DNA from: Terribacillus sp. DMT04
GTDB taxonomy: Bacteria > Bacillota > Bacilli > Bacillales > Amphibacillaceae
Assembly (NCBI RefSeq): GCF_019056395.1
Contig: NZ_CP077639.1
Span: 2,048,001-2,112,000 of the forward strand
Length of the DNA stretch: 64,000 nt
Direction of reading: 5' to 3'
The notes beneath the pieces are model-generated. The model had not been told where the DNA came from and searched no databases. It saw nothing but the letters and a program-made list of their open reading frames with translations. Below are positions 10,537-20,321 of this stretch, piece after piece (positions within the stretch are counted from its first letter, which is position 1; each line of letters starts with the position of its first letter). Made by a program: the position numbers and the translations under genes.

Positions 10537-11151
10537 TTATTTCTTTTGACTTAACAAAGCCAAACCTTTCTTTATTAAATAATCGGCACTATCGCTGTCT
10601 TCTTTCTTAAGCTGCGGCAAGACCGCTTTAATTTCGCGATCCTGATAACCAAGTGCGCGCATGGCGTCTTCGGCATCTTCTAGTGCAGCACGTTTCTGGG
10701 ATGTATTGCTCTCCGTTCCTGCCGATGCTTCAATCGCAGTGAGTGAGACCATATAGACGAGCTTACCTTTCAAATCGAGCACCATTTGACGGGCCGTCTT
10801 CTTTCCTACACCAGGGAAACTGGTCAGGAACTTATCGTCTTCCCGCTCAATGGCTGCCACAAATTCCTCCACGTTTACGCCAGCAAGAATTTGCAACGCG
10901 TTTTTCGGCCCTATTCCTGATACACCAAGCAATTTTTGAAATAAAAACTTATCTTCTGTATTTTTAAATCCGAACAACGTTTGCGCATCTTCGCGTACAT
11001 AGTGGTATGTATGAACAAGCGCCTCCTTGCCTTCTTCCATTTGAAATTGGAAAGGGTTCGGACAGATAATTTCATAACCGACACCGTGGGCTTCCACGAG
11101 TACTGCTTCCTCTGTAATTCCTGTGATATTACCTTTTATATACGCTATCAT
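10537..11151 (-). CDS. ruvA: Holliday junction DNA helicase subunit RuvA
   Basis: Binds four-way junctions and loads RuvB. The 204 residues show the N-terminal OB fold (MIAYIKGNITGI), two helix-hairpin-helix motifs (LLGVSGIGPKNAL and FPGVGKKTARQM) and the C-terminal RuvB-binding domain. A LexA-like box lies upstream at 11200-11213, in keeping with SOS control of ruvAB in B. subtilis. Confidence 0.97.
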   Translation of the reverse strand: MIAYIKGNITGITEEAVLVEAHGVGYEIICPNPFQFQMEEGKEALVHTYHYVREDAQTLFGFKNTEDKFLFQKLLGVSGIGPKNALQILAGVNVEEFVAAIEREDDKFLTSFPGVGKKTARQMVLDLKGKLVYMVSLTAIEASAGTESNTSQKRAALEDAEDAMRALGYQDREIKAVLPQLKKEDSDSADYLIKKGLALLSQKK

Positions 11152-11199
11152 CCTGCTTCTCTCCTACCTGCTACAATAACTTGTTACTAGTTTACCACA

Positions 11200-11213
11200 C
11201 AAGCGTATGTTCG
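11200..11213 (-). promoter_or_regulatory. Predicted LexA (SOS) box upstream of ruvA
   Basis: Minus-strand CGAACATACGCTTG matches the Bacillus LexA consensus CGAACRNRYGTTYC at 12 of 14 positions. It lies about 50 bases before the ruvA start, between a weak TTATAC -35 (spacer 18) and a TAAACT -10, so bound LexA would block the promoter. Confidence 0.55.
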
Positions 11214-11372
11214 TATAAGGCTTAAAGCGAAAAACAGGACCGGACAGGTACCAATAACTGTTGTATGCTGCTTCCGAATAACTTCATAATTGGATAGGAC
11301 ATTTTTGCATCATTCAAAGCACCAATCGAACGCTTAGCAGGCGGCAGTTACAAGATGCAATGCATATAAAAC

Positions 11373-11421
11373 AATCCGAACTAATGCCAATTCTATTTAA
11401 AGAATTTTCATAGCTCGGATT
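11373..11421 (-). terminator. Possible terminator of bofC
   Basis: Nested inverted repeat AATCCGA...TCGGATT with an inner AATTCT/AGAATT, followed on the minus strand by TTGTTTTATA. It starts about 20 bases after the bofC stop. The T-run is broken, so efficiency is uncertain. The rest of 11152-11440 shows only the LexA box. Confidence 0.4.
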
Positions 11422-11440
11422 TTACTTAGGTTATTTATTT

Positions 11441-11926
11441 CTAACTTGGCAATGCTTTTAACTCATTTTTGGATCGAAAGGCTTCTAGAACTTCTTCATA
11501 AACTTCTTTCGATTGAATTCTTATTCCTTCTTCCAGTTGTTTTGCCTGATGGCTTTCCAGTTTTCCTTTATTGATTTGATAAAATGATTGGATAGCTTGC
11601 TGATCTATTGGACGTCCCTCAAAAATGGTTAACTTACCTTTGTATATTCCAAAATAGCCATCTTTTTTAAGCGAAGGAGAAATATCCATCACATCCTGTT
11701 TTAAGACAACTTGTCCCTCTTTCTGAGTAACTAACTGCCAATCATGGTAGGTCGACCAGAAATCCTCCATGGCATAAATCTTCTCCAGATGGGTGACGAC
11801 GGTCTCGTTGCCGTCAATATAATGCCGCTTTAAAACGACCTCTACTTCAACCGGATCCGCAGCCTCAGCTGTCAAACTCGGAAAAATAATTAAGAAAAGA
11901 CCGCAAATGGCAAGTAAACGTCTCAT
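11441..11926 (-). CDS. bofC: Forespore inhibitor of pro-sigma-K processing BofC
   Basis: A 161-residue exported protein with an N-terminal signal peptide (about residues 1-22, cleavage near TAEA-AD). The blocks DISPSLKKDGYFGIYKG and QSFYQI resemble B. subtilis BofC, which acts in the forespore to restrain SpoIVB and so delay activation of SpoIVFB. Its place beside ruvA is conserved. A GAATT / GGATAGTA pair, 16 bases apart, about 70 bases upstream weakly resembles SigF/SigG promoters. SpoIVFA and SpoIVFB, the targets of this pathway, are also in this window. Confidence 0.82.
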   Translation of the reverse strand: MRRLLAICGLFLIIFPSLTAEAADPVEVEVVLKRHYIDGNETVVTHLEKIYAMEDFWSTYHDWQLVTQKEGQVVLKQDVMDISPSLKKDGYFGIYKGKLTIFEGRPIDQQAIQSFYQINKGKLESHQAKQLEEGIRIQSKEVYEEVLEAFRSKNELKALPS

Positions 11927-12030
11927 TATCTTCCACCCCTATTCCGTTTCTTTTTCTCTATTTTCACCTAAAAGCAGGTTACTATCCGCTTTTTTTCAAA
12001 AAAAATTCACAAAGACCCACACTTTTTTGG

Positions 12031-12058
12031 TTTAACTTACGATTATATGTGGTATAGA
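12031..12058 (+). promoter_or_regulatory. Predicted promoter of the small gene at 12092
   Basis: TTTAAC (12031-12036), a 16-base spacer and an extended -10 TGGTATAGA (TATAGA at 12053-12058). Transcription would begin near 12065, which rules out an ATG at 12047 as the start of the downstream gene. Confidence 0.4.
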
Positions 12059-12091
12059 AAAAGACAGATAATCATGAAGGCGGGGATAGAT

Positions 12092-12301
12092 TTGAGAAAC
12101 ACTGCGCAGCAAAAGTACCTTCACTACGTGGAAGCGAAGAGCGAGGCGAACATGGCGAGCATTTTCTCAGAAGAAAAAGCGACCCTGATACTTAGGAATC
12201 ATATTCAGCATGCCGGACTGTCAAAAGCAGAAGTATCCGCTTTGGAAGATAAGTACCGTCAGGATATGCACCGCATTTTCGAGGAACATGGTATATTATA
12301 A
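12092..12301 (+). CDS. Small hypothetical protein of unknown function
   Basis: I do not recognise this gene. From the TTG at 12092 (GGCGGGG site upstream) it encodes 69 mostly helical, charged residues without membrane segment or cysteine. The C-terminal part (SKAEVSALEDKYRQDMHRI) looks like an amphipathic helix. The frame is open to an ATG at 12047, and ATG 12074 is an alternative, but neither has a ribosome site. It has its own promoter and a strong terminator, lies opposite to its neighbours, and sits between the sporulation genes bofC and safA. Confidence 0.6.
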   Translation: MRNTAQQKYLHYVEAKSEANMASIFSEEKATLILRNHIQHAGLSKAEVSALEDKYRQDMHRIFEEHGIL

Positions 12302-12305
12302 ATTC

Positions 12306-12336
12306 AAAGCCCCTTCAAAATGGAAGGGGCTTTTTT
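12306..12336 (+). terminator. Terminator after the small gene
   Basis: AAAGCCCCTTC-AAAAT-GGAAGGGGCTTTTTT: an 11-base stem followed by six T on the plus strand. It separates the small gene from the convergent safA. Confidence 0.85.
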
Positions 12337-12340
12337 GATA

Positions 12341-13567
12341 TTATTTATCTTCTTGCTCATCGCCCGGTAAATCTTGCGCCGGAGATGGTTCATAGAAATC
12401 ATTGCGCGCTGGCTCCACGCCATAGGGGTTTTGATAATCTGGCTGCGCAAATTGAGGTCCTGCAGGAAAAGGAATTGCCGGTCCGCAACAGGAACGAATA
12501 GGCGCATTCGGGTACGGCAGCGCCATATGCTGAGGCGGAACTGGCTGTTGGCCTTGCATGTTCCAATTTCCTTGCATTGGCTGCTGGCCCGGCTGCACTC
12601 CTTGCATATTCCAGTCTCCTTGTATCGGCTGTTGTCCCGGATTACCTTGCATGTTCCAGTCTCCATACATCGGCTGCTGTCCCGGATTACCTTGCATGTT
12701 CCAATCCCCTTGCAGCGGCTGCTGACCTGGATGACCTTGCATATTCCAGTCTCCTTGCAGCGGCTGCTGTCCCGGCTGCATTCCTTGCATATTCCAGTCT
12801 CCTTGCAGCGGCTGCTGACCTGGCTGGCCTTGCATATTCCAGTCTCCTTGCAGCGGCTGCTGTCCCGGCTGCATTCCTTGCATGTTCCAATCTCCGTGCA
12901 GCGGCTGCTGACCTGGCTGGCCTTGCATGTTCCAGTCTCCTTGCAGCGGCTGCTGTCCCGGCTGCATTCCTTGCATGTTCCAATCTCCGTGCAGCGGCTG
13001 CTGACCTGGCTGGCCTTGCTCTGGTGTGTTCCAGTTACCATACAAACCTTGCTGACCCGGCTGCAAGACGTTCCAATCTTGTTGCATGTGCTGCTGGCCT
13101 TGCATCGGCCATGGACCATTCTCTTGCTGATAAAATGGATAGCCTTGCATATGCTGGTCTTGTGTCATATTCACAGGCTGCTGTGGCGGTACGTCAACAT
13201 AATTCTGCTGCTGCGGTGTTGGATATACATTTGTTCCTTGATCTGGCGCAGTAATTTGCGGCATATGCGGTACAAATGGATACGGGGCAGCGGACACGTC
13301 GTCTTCCTGTATTGCTGGTGAATTGTGGAATGTCGGAGCTGGTACTTGCTGCCCCGTATTACTGTTCTCTGCAGATGTCTCCGAACGATGTACAGGTTCT
13401 TTTGAAACCGCTTTGGCTGTGGAAGGTATTTTAAGCTTCATGCCCGGTATGGCGAGCTCTGGTTCACGGATATGACCGTTAATTTCCCGCAAAGCATCGA
13501 AGCTGACCCCATATTTTCTAGCGATACTCCACATGGTGTCATCTTTTTGTACGATATGAATCTTCAA
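12341..13567 (-). CDS. safA: SafA-like spore coat morphogenetic protein with LysM domain and tandem repeats
   Basis: A 408-residue protein with an N-terminal LysM domain (about residues 3-47, KDDTMWSIARKYGV), a Pro/Gln-rich linker, ten tandem 15-16 residue repeats (186-339) rich in Gln, Gly, Pro, Trp and Met, and a C-terminal region with a CC pair (RSCCGPA). LysM plus low-complexity P/Q/G sequence is the layout of SafA, which binds cortex peptidoglycan and SpoVID and recruits inner coat proteins. In B. subtilis safA lies in the same neighbourhood. The TTG start has GGGGAG 8 bases upstream. Sequence outside LysM diverges, so orthology rests on domain layout and position. Confidence 0.78.
   Translation of the reverse strand: MKIHIVQKDDTMWSIARKYGVSFDALREINGHIREPELAIPGMKLKIPSTAKAVSKEPVHRSETSAENSNTGQQVPAPTFHNSPAIQEDDVSAAPYPFVPHMPQITAPDQGTNVYPTPQQQNYVDVPPQQPVNMTQDQHMQGYPFYQQENGPWPMQGQQHMQQDWNVLQPGQQGLYGNWNTPEQGQPGQQPLHGDWNMQGMQPGQQPLQGDWNMQGQPGQQPLHGDWNMQGMQPGQQPLQGDWNMQGQPGQQPLQGDWNMQGMQPGQQPLQGDWNMQGHPGQQPLQGDWNMQGNPGQQPMYGDWNMQGNPGQQPIQGDWNMQGVQPGQQPMQGNWNMQGQQPVPPQHMALPYPNAPIRSCCGPAIPFPAGPQFAQPDYQNPYGVEPARNDFYEPSPAQDLPGDEQEDK
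12551..13012 (-). repeat. Ten tandem coding repeats within safA
   Basis: Ten units of 45 or 48 bases encode the motif (Q/H/N)PGQQPxxGDWNMQG(M). In the N-terminal six units, 16- and 15-residue forms alternate, making a 93-base higher-order repeat that occurs three times with few differences. A degenerate eleventh copy (QPGQQGLYGNWN) precedes them. The array stays in frame throughout, so unit number could change by slippage or recombination without breaking the gene. Confidence 0.92.
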
Positions 13568-13635
13568 GTCTGAAACTCCCCTTTCATGAACTGACGCATT
13601 ACTTCACCATCTTATGCAGCAAGTTCGAAAAGGTT

Positions 13636-13676
13636 GAAAAAAGCCGGCACGTTATGAACACGCGCCGGCTTTTTTC
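13636..13676 (-). terminator. Terminator overlapping the pheA stop codon
   Basis: Minus-strand GCCGGCGCGT-loop-ACGTGCCGGC followed by TTTTTT. The last codons of pheA form the left arm and the TAA stop (13652-13654) lies at the loop edge, so translation to the stop runs into the hairpin. Confidence 0.8.
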
Positions 13677-14518
13677 TCATATTGATGAATTGGATAACTG
13701 CCAAGTACAGTAAGACTGCAGCCCAGCGCTTCAAGCTCCTGCTGGACCCCTTGAAAAAGGATATCTTCCGCTTCACAGGAAACATCCATAATAAAGAAAT
13801 AGTTTCCGAGACCAGTCTTCATCGGCCTGGATTCTATCTTCGACATGTTAATTTTACGCCAAGCAAAAGCTGCTAATACTTGATGCAGCGCGCCGGCATA
13901 ATCTGATGGAAGGGTTACATATAAAGATGTTTTTCTTTTTGCGTCAGTATCATGTTGCGCAGGATTGCTTGCTGCATCGCTAGCCAGAACAAAAAAACGC
14001 GTATGATTATTCGCATAATCATGAATATCTTTTTGTAATATTGTTAATCCAAACTCTTTCGCTGCAAGTTCATTCCCAATTGCTGCAGCATATCCATCCT
14101 CCATATCCGCTACCATCTTTGCTGCCGTTCCAGTAGAAGAAGCGGCATGTGTGACAGCATGCGGAAGCTCGGTATGTAAGTAATGGTGACATTGTGCAAT
14201 TGCATGACTATGAGAATAGACATCTTTTATTTCTGAAAGCTCCAGTGTGCCTTTCGCTAACAAATGCTGTCTAATTGGAATGACAACTTCCCCCACAATA
14301 GGCAGCTTCGCTTGATGAATTAAATAATCCATTGTTATTGGCACCGTGCCTTCAATCGTATTTTCGACTGGAACGACACAATAATCCATTTCCCCATTCA
14401 CAACAGCATCCATACACTGCGGAATTGTCGCATAGCTATACGCTTCCTGACCAGGAAATAGCACATCCACCGCCATTTTTGTAAATGTTCCTTTTGGTCC
14501 TAGATAACTAATCTTCAT
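13652..14518 (-). CDS. pheA: Prephenate dehydratase
   Basis: Makes phenylpyruvate from prephenate, the committed step to phenylalanine. The 288 residues comprise the periplasmic-binding-like catalytic domain with the conserved HTRFFVL motif (about residues 175-181) and a C-terminal ACT domain with the GALHQVLAAF and ESRP motifs that binds phenylalanine for feedback inhibition. It follows pheB by 18 bases as in B. subtilis. Its 3' end is embedded in the terminator. Confidence 0.96.
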   Translation of the reverse strand: MKISYLGPKGTFTKMAVDVLFPGQEAYSYATIPQCMDAVVNGEMDYCVVPVENTIEGTVPITMDYLIHQAKLPIVGEVVIPIRQHLLAKGTLELSEIKDVYSHSHAIAQCHHYLHTELPHAVTHAASSTGTAAKMVADMEDGYAAAIGNELAAKEFGLTILQKDIHDYANNHTRFFVLASDAASNPAQHDTDAKRKTSLYVTLPSDYAGALHQVLAAFAWRKINMSKIESRPMKTGLGNYFFIMDVSCEAEDILFQGVQQELEALGCSLTVLGSYPIHQYEKKAGACS

Positions 14519-14536
14519 ACGTATCTGCTCCCTTGC

Positions 14537-14986
14537 CTAAGCTTCCGAACTCAATACCTCTACTTTATCCACATACGCTAAGGCACGAAGGTCATCCAGT
14601 AAAGACTGGATGTCCGTATGCATGCCTGCTGTATTTAAAGAGATCGTCACATTGGCTCTTCCTTGCAAAGGTATCGTTTGATGTATTGTCAGGATATTAC
14701 CGCCTGATCCAGCAACAATTGCCAATAGCTCAGACAGCGTACCAGTACGATCCTCCAGATGAAAGAACAATGTGATCATTCGCTGCTTAACCATTGCGCG
14801 GAATGGAAATACCGCATCCCGATATTTGTAGAAGACACTTCGGGAAAGGTCCACCTGCTGTACGGCATCAAAAACCGAAGCCACTTTATTGCGCTCCAAC
14901 AATTCTTTCGCCTGCAGTGTTTTTTTCATTGACTCTGGCAGCACATCACTTCGCACAAGATAAAATTGTTCTTCCTTTTCAGCCAT
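14537..14986 (-). CDS. pheB: ACT domain-containing protein PheB
   Basis: A 149-residue protein with an N-terminal region ([16 protein letters not shown]) and a C-terminal ACT domain (about residues 70-147, [15 protein letters not shown]). The name comes from linkage to pheA; despite older labels it is not a chorismate mutase, and the family's biochemical role is unsettled. It lies between obgE and pheA, conserved in Bacilli. Confidence 0.9.
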   Translation of the reverse strand: MAEKEEQFYLVRSDVLPESMKKTLQAKELLERNKVASVFDAVQQVDLSRSVFYKYRDAVFPFRAMVKQRMITLFFHLEDRTGTLSELLAIVAGSGGNILTIHQTIPLQGRANVTISLNTAGMHTDIQSLLDDLRALAYVDKVEVLSSEA

Positions 14987-15015
14987 ATGCTCTCCCCACC
15001 TTGATTCAAACAGAA

Positions 15016-16305
<1,290 letters not shown>

Positions 16306-16308
16306 TCA

Positions 16309-16839
16309 TTAATTACACGCAAGTACAATTGTACAGCGAGATTTTTCCTCTGGTAATGATTCAATCTTCACTTCTTGCACACAATCCTTCTGTCCAACCA
16401 TCTGCAAATTGCCCCAGCCAGCAAACTTTCCATCAAATGCCAGCTCGATGATTGGCTTGTCCTGCTTCGTTTTCACATGCAGCACACCTTCGTAAAGCTC
16501 CATCTCCTGGGTACTATCAATCAGCTCATCCATTACTGCTTCTAAGTTTCCGCGGATGTTTCGATCGTATTCCCAAATACTTGGTATTTGCTCATCCACT
16601 TGGAATTTTATCCGAAACTGACTGTACGTCCAATTGAAGGCCAGAATCCACACCGAAGTCTCTGGTATATTCAAATTGGATAACTTTCGCTCTTCATCAG
16701 CTAAGCGAATCGCTTCCTCGATTTTCTCTTGTACCTTTTCATCCTTACCTAATTTGGAATAGCTATGTAGGAGTTGAAGCCGATTCATCCATTCATGCCG
16801 AGTATAGCCTAACAGCGTCATAACTTCATGATATTCCAA
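16309..16839 (-). CDS. spo0B: Sporulation phosphotransferase Spo0B
   Basis: Passes phosphate from Spo0F to Spo0A in the sporulation phosphorelay. The 176 residues have the phospho-accepting histidine H15 in GYTRHEWMNRLQLL, the helical hairpin that follows, and a C-terminal degenerate ATPase-like fold (about 65-175). Sequence outside the His helix is weakly conserved, as is usual; identification rests on that helix and the rpmA-spo0B-obg order. Confidence 0.92.
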   Translation of the reverse strand: MEYHEVMTLLGYTRHEWMNRLQLLHSYSKLGKDEKVQEKIEEAIRLADEERKLSNLNIPETSVWILAFNWTYSQFRIKFQVDEQIPSIWEYDRNIRGNLEAVMDELIDSTQEMELYEGVLHVKTKQDKPIIELAFDGKFAGWGNLQMVGQKDCVQEVKIESLPEEKSRCTIVLACN

Positions 16840-16924
16840 CTATATTCCTCCTTTACGGAAAAGCAGTCGAGAGGGCAGCTTCTTTTCCATTCTAGCATTA
16901 TGTGGTGCAATTAGATGTGGGTTA

Positions 16925-16957
16925 GAAAAAAAGACCCTAACCCGAAGGCTAGAGTCT
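16925..16957 (-). terminator. Terminator of the rplU-prp-rpmA operon
   Basis: Minus-strand AGACTCTAGCC-TTCG-GGTTAGGGTCT followed by seven T, a stable UUCG-loop hairpin 12 bases after the rpmA stop. Confidence 0.88.
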
Positions 16958-16968
16958 CTCTGCAAACA

Positions 16969-17603
<635 letters not shown>

Positions 17604-17611
17604 GGTCTGCC

Positions 17612-17920
17612 TTACGCGTTAATTTTGCCGATTGTCAATTTAGTATATGGCTGACGATGGCCTTGTTTGCGTTTGTAGTTTTTCTTCGCTTTGAATTTGA
17701 TCACGTTGATCTTCTTCGCGCGGCCTTGTTTCTCAACAGTTGCAGTAACTGTCGCACCGTCTACGAATGGAGCACCGATTTTAACATCGTCGCCTCCAAC
17801 TACCAATACTTTGTCGAAAGTAACTTCCGCACCGTTCTCCGCTTCCAATTTCTCAACGAAGATAGTTTGTCCTTCTGTTACTTTAACTTGTTTACCACCA
17901 GTTTCAATAATTGCGTACAT
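17612..17920 (-). CDS. rplU: Ribosomal protein bL21
   Basis: A 102-residue 50S protein with the family start [14 protein letters not shown] and the C-terminal [15 protein letters not shown] 23S-binding motif. First gene of the rplU-prp-rpmA operon, preceded by the L21 leader RNA and its own promoter. Confidence 0.98.
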   Translation of the reverse strand: MYAIIETGGKQVKVTEGQTIFVEKLEAENGAEVTFDKVLVVGGDDVKIGAPFVDGATVTATVEKQGRAKKINVIKFKAKKNYKRKQGHRQPYTKLTIGKINA

Positions 17921-18026
17921 AACGCACCTCCTCTATTCACTCAGACTCGCCATCACAGGCGCCTCGCGGCTTATGGTATACCCACCTGATCTGCGCGGTT
18001 GTAGCACGGGTGCTACTTCGTGTAAC
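17921..18026 (-). ncRNA. Ribosomal L21 leader (cis-regulatory 5' UTR)
   Basis: The roughly 105-base untranslated leader of rplU on the minus strand contains hairpins GTAGCACC/GGTGCTAC-like (GTAGCACCCGTGCTAC) and a GCCGCGAGGCGCCTG segment. Bacillota rplU genes are preceded by the L21 leader RNA family, thought to mediate feedback by L21. The call rests on position and stem pattern; a covariance-model search was not possible. Confidence 0.65.
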
Positions 18027-18032
18027 ATACTG

Positions 18033-18062
18033 ATGTTATCACACATCAAAAAAGATTGTCAA
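18033..18062 (-). promoter_or_regulatory. Predicted SigA promoter of rplU operon
   Basis: TTGACA (18057-18062), 18-base spacer, TAACAT (18033-18038) on the minus strand. The -35 box lies inside the last codons of rng. Confidence 0.65.
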
Positions 18063-19458
18063 GACTCTCTAACGCATCTCTTTTAACAGTCGCTTCATCT
18101 ATCTTCTCTAGTTTAAATACCGGATTGTCATAATAACGAACATAAACAGCTGCAGAAACAGCAGGTTTTTTCGTCAGCTCTAGAAAACGCCTAATCTCTG
18201 ATTTTTTGCCGGATAGCACATAACTGCAATCCGACGAGGCGTTCAGAAGGTCTCGCTCCAGCTGGAAGCATCTCGATTCTAGTGAAAGTTCTGGTGTTAC
18301 GGCTTTCTGCAATTGATTTGGTATGGAGGGCCGTTCTCGTTTTCGGGATAATTCTAATATACCAAGTTTGGTAAAGCCGTATATTTCTGTCCGCTGACTA
18401 TCTTGATGAAGCGCCTGACGGAAAGTCTGCAGAACAGCACGCTGCTGTTCGGTGCGGTTCATTGAAACAAAATCAATTAGTATGATACCGGAAAGGTTTC
18501 TTAGTCTCATTTCCCGGGCAATTGCTTTTGCCGCAAGCTGATTGACCATGGCTGCAGTTTGCTGTTTATCGGAATGTCCTTTGTAACCCGCACTATTGAC
18601 ATCGATTACCGTCAATGCCTCTGTTTGTTCGATATGTAACGTAATACCTCTATCAATTTGCACAACTGGTGAAATCAGCTGCTCCCATAGTACCGCTAAA
18701 GGCAGTGGCAGCAGCATCTCTGCTCCTTTTTCCCATCTGATTTTCTCTTGGAATGAGGGGAACTGCTGTCGCAGCTGGCGGGCGGCAAAACCATCATCCA
18801 CAATAATCTCCTCAATCGCACCTGGCGGCATTCGCCGGAGCAGCTGATCCGGTATAAGTGCATCACGGAAGACTGGTGTCGGCGGCGTGCTAGCATTGAC
18901 AGCAAGTTCCTTCCACCTGTTCCGAAGCCGCTGTAATTCTTCCGATAGTGCAGCTTCTGATTGCTGATCAGCTTCTGTCCGCACAATGACACCTTCTTCC
19001 GGCTCCAGCAATTCCGTAAAATGCGTTTTCCACTTCTCAGCTCTTTCCGACGGCAATTTCTTGGACACTGCTACATACTGTCCATTCGGCAGATAAACTA
19101 GGGTTTGTCCGGCCAGCGTAATAATGGCGGAAAGCTTTGCTCCCTTTGTTCCATGTGCATCTTTTTGCACTTGTACAAAAAGCGTTTGTCCTTCCTGTAT
19201 GGCCTGTTCAATCCGCAGCGATGCGTTCTGTTTACATGCAGGGATCTCCTGGCGCTGCAAAAAGCCTTGCCGCTCATCTCCAAAATCAACAAAGGCGGCT
19301 TGCAAACCTTTATCTACATAGCGAACAATTCCTTTGTAGATGCTGCCCACTTTTGATGTTTCACCAGGCCGGTCAAGAAATACTTCCATCACTTGCCCAC
19401 GCTCTGTTGCAAGCGCTACTTTTTCGGTACCTTTAAAAAACAAATATAATGATAGCAT
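18046..19458 (-). CDS. rng: Ribonuclease E/G family protein
   Basis: Endoribonuclease of the RNase E/G family, acting in rRNA and mRNA processing. The 470 residues include an N-terminal S1 RNA-binding domain (GSIYKGIVRYVDKGLQAAFVDFG, about residues 40-62), a DNase I-like catalytic part with VIDVNSAGYKG and IILIDFVSM holding the metal-binding aspartates, and a C-terminal part lacking the RNase E scaffold. The frame opens at 19503, but GAGGA before the ATG at 19458 and the spoIVFB stop 8 bases upstream support 19458. B. subtilis lacks this family but many other Bacillaceae carry it here. Confidence 0.9.
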   Translation of the reverse strand: MLSLYLFFKGTEKVALATERGQVMEVFLDRPGETSKVGSIYKGIVRYVDKGLQAAFVDFGDERQGFLQRQEIPACKQNASLRIEQAIQEGQTLFVQVQKDAHGTKGAKLSAIITLAGQTLVYLPNGQYVAVSKKLPSERAEKWKTHFTELLEPEEGVIVRTEADQQSEAALSEELQRLRNRWKELAVNASTPPTPVFRDALIPDQLLRRMPPGAIEEIIVDDGFAARQLRQQFPSFQEKIRWEKGAEMLLPLPLAVLWEQLISPVVQIDRGITLHIEQTEALTVIDVNSAGYKGHSDKQQTAAMVNQLAAKAIAREMRLRNLSGIILIDFVSMNRTEQQRAVLQTFRQALHQDSQRTEIYGFTKLGILELSRKRERPSIPNQLQKAVTPELSLESRCFQLERDLLNASSDCSYVLSGKKSEIRRFLELTKKPAVSAAVYVRYYDNPVFKLEKIDEATVKRDALESLDNLF

Positions 19459-19466
19459 GAATTTCC

Positions 19467-20321
19467 TCACTGTCTTTTTTGCAATATATCCGCTACTGTG
19501 CAATGTGCCTGCTTGTTTTTAAAATACATATCACTGCATTGCTGTTCATCCAGTATTGCATTCTTCCCTTTGACAACAATTATATGCCGCCTGTTCCTCC
19601 TATATTGAGAAAGGATATCCAGAAGCGTTGTATCAAGGCTTGCGAAGATGGGTGTGCATAGGACGCCTGTTGGTCCACACGTTGTACGCTGCAGCAAGAA
19701 GCGCAGAAACACATAATAGCGTCGTTTCCATTCTAGCCGATTTTCCCACAATAGAAAACAGAGAAGACTGACTGTACTTAAGGTGAAAGGCAATGCAATA
19801 CACACATAAAGAAGAATAACCGCTCCAACAAAACAGCTAAAGCCAATTAGAACGGCGTGCGCTTTGCGGTAAGGAAGCTGCATCGAGAGGATGAGTCCTA
19901 CTAGCTTTCCGCCGTCTAACGGCCAAATTGGCAATAAGTTGAATAAAAGAATCGTCGTATTATACATAGAAGCTGTCTCCAATACACCTTCAGGAACAGC
20001 AGTTGTTTCATTTAGCAGAAACAGCACCGCATACAGGACGATATGAACAGCAGGTCCTGCCAGTACAACAATTACTTCTTCCCGGATGCGTCTGTTTCCA
20101 TGCTCTTCTGTTTCCATCACACCGCCAAACACCCAAAGCATAACCCGGCGAATACGCCAGCGAAAATGACGCGCAGCAAGAAAATGAGCCATTTCATGAA
20201 GAAGAACAATTCCGAACAAAACCATAACTTCCATCAACATTCCTGTCAGTATGGCCGCCAGCAAGAATGCCCAAAAGATAGGATGCAAATGAATTGGCGG
20301 CAGCCAGTTATGGTGCGTCAA
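19467..20321 (-). CDS. spoIVFB: Sporulation intramembrane metalloprotease SpoIVFB
   Basis: Site-2 protease (M50) of the outer forespore membrane that releases sigma-K from its pro-form. The 284 residues have six membrane segments, the zinc motif HEMAH (H42, E43, H46), the third ligand D136 in NLLPIWPLDGG, and a C-terminal cytoplasmic CBS-like domain (about 205-284). The TTG start at 20321 has AGAGGC upstream and overlaps spoIVFA by 14 bases, implying coupled translation. Confidence 0.95.
   Translation of the reverse strand: MTHHNWLPPIHLHPIFWAFLLAAILTGMLMEVMVLFGIVLLHEMAHFLAARHFRWRIRRVMLWVFGGVMETEEHGNRRIREEVIVVLAGPAVHIVLYAVLFLLNETTAVPEGVLETASMYNTTILLFNLLPIWPLDGGKLVGLILSMQLPYRKAHAVLIGFSCFVGAVILLYVCIALPFTLSTVSLLCFLLWENRLEWKRRYYVFLRFLLQRTTCGPTGVLCTPIFASLDTTLLDILSQYRRNRRHIIVVKGKNAILDEQQCSDMYFKNKQAHCTVADILQKRQ

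Noticed and set aside
12551-13012. CRISPR-like array
   Set aside because: Units are directly adjacent without unique spacers, keep one reading frame and encode a protein repeat.
12374-13321. Long plus-strand ORFs (up to 315 codons) and other frames across the safA repeats
   Set aside because: They are shadows of the periodic repeat, which keeps several frames open. No ribosome site, and their composition follows the repeat. The minus frame with LysM is the real gene.
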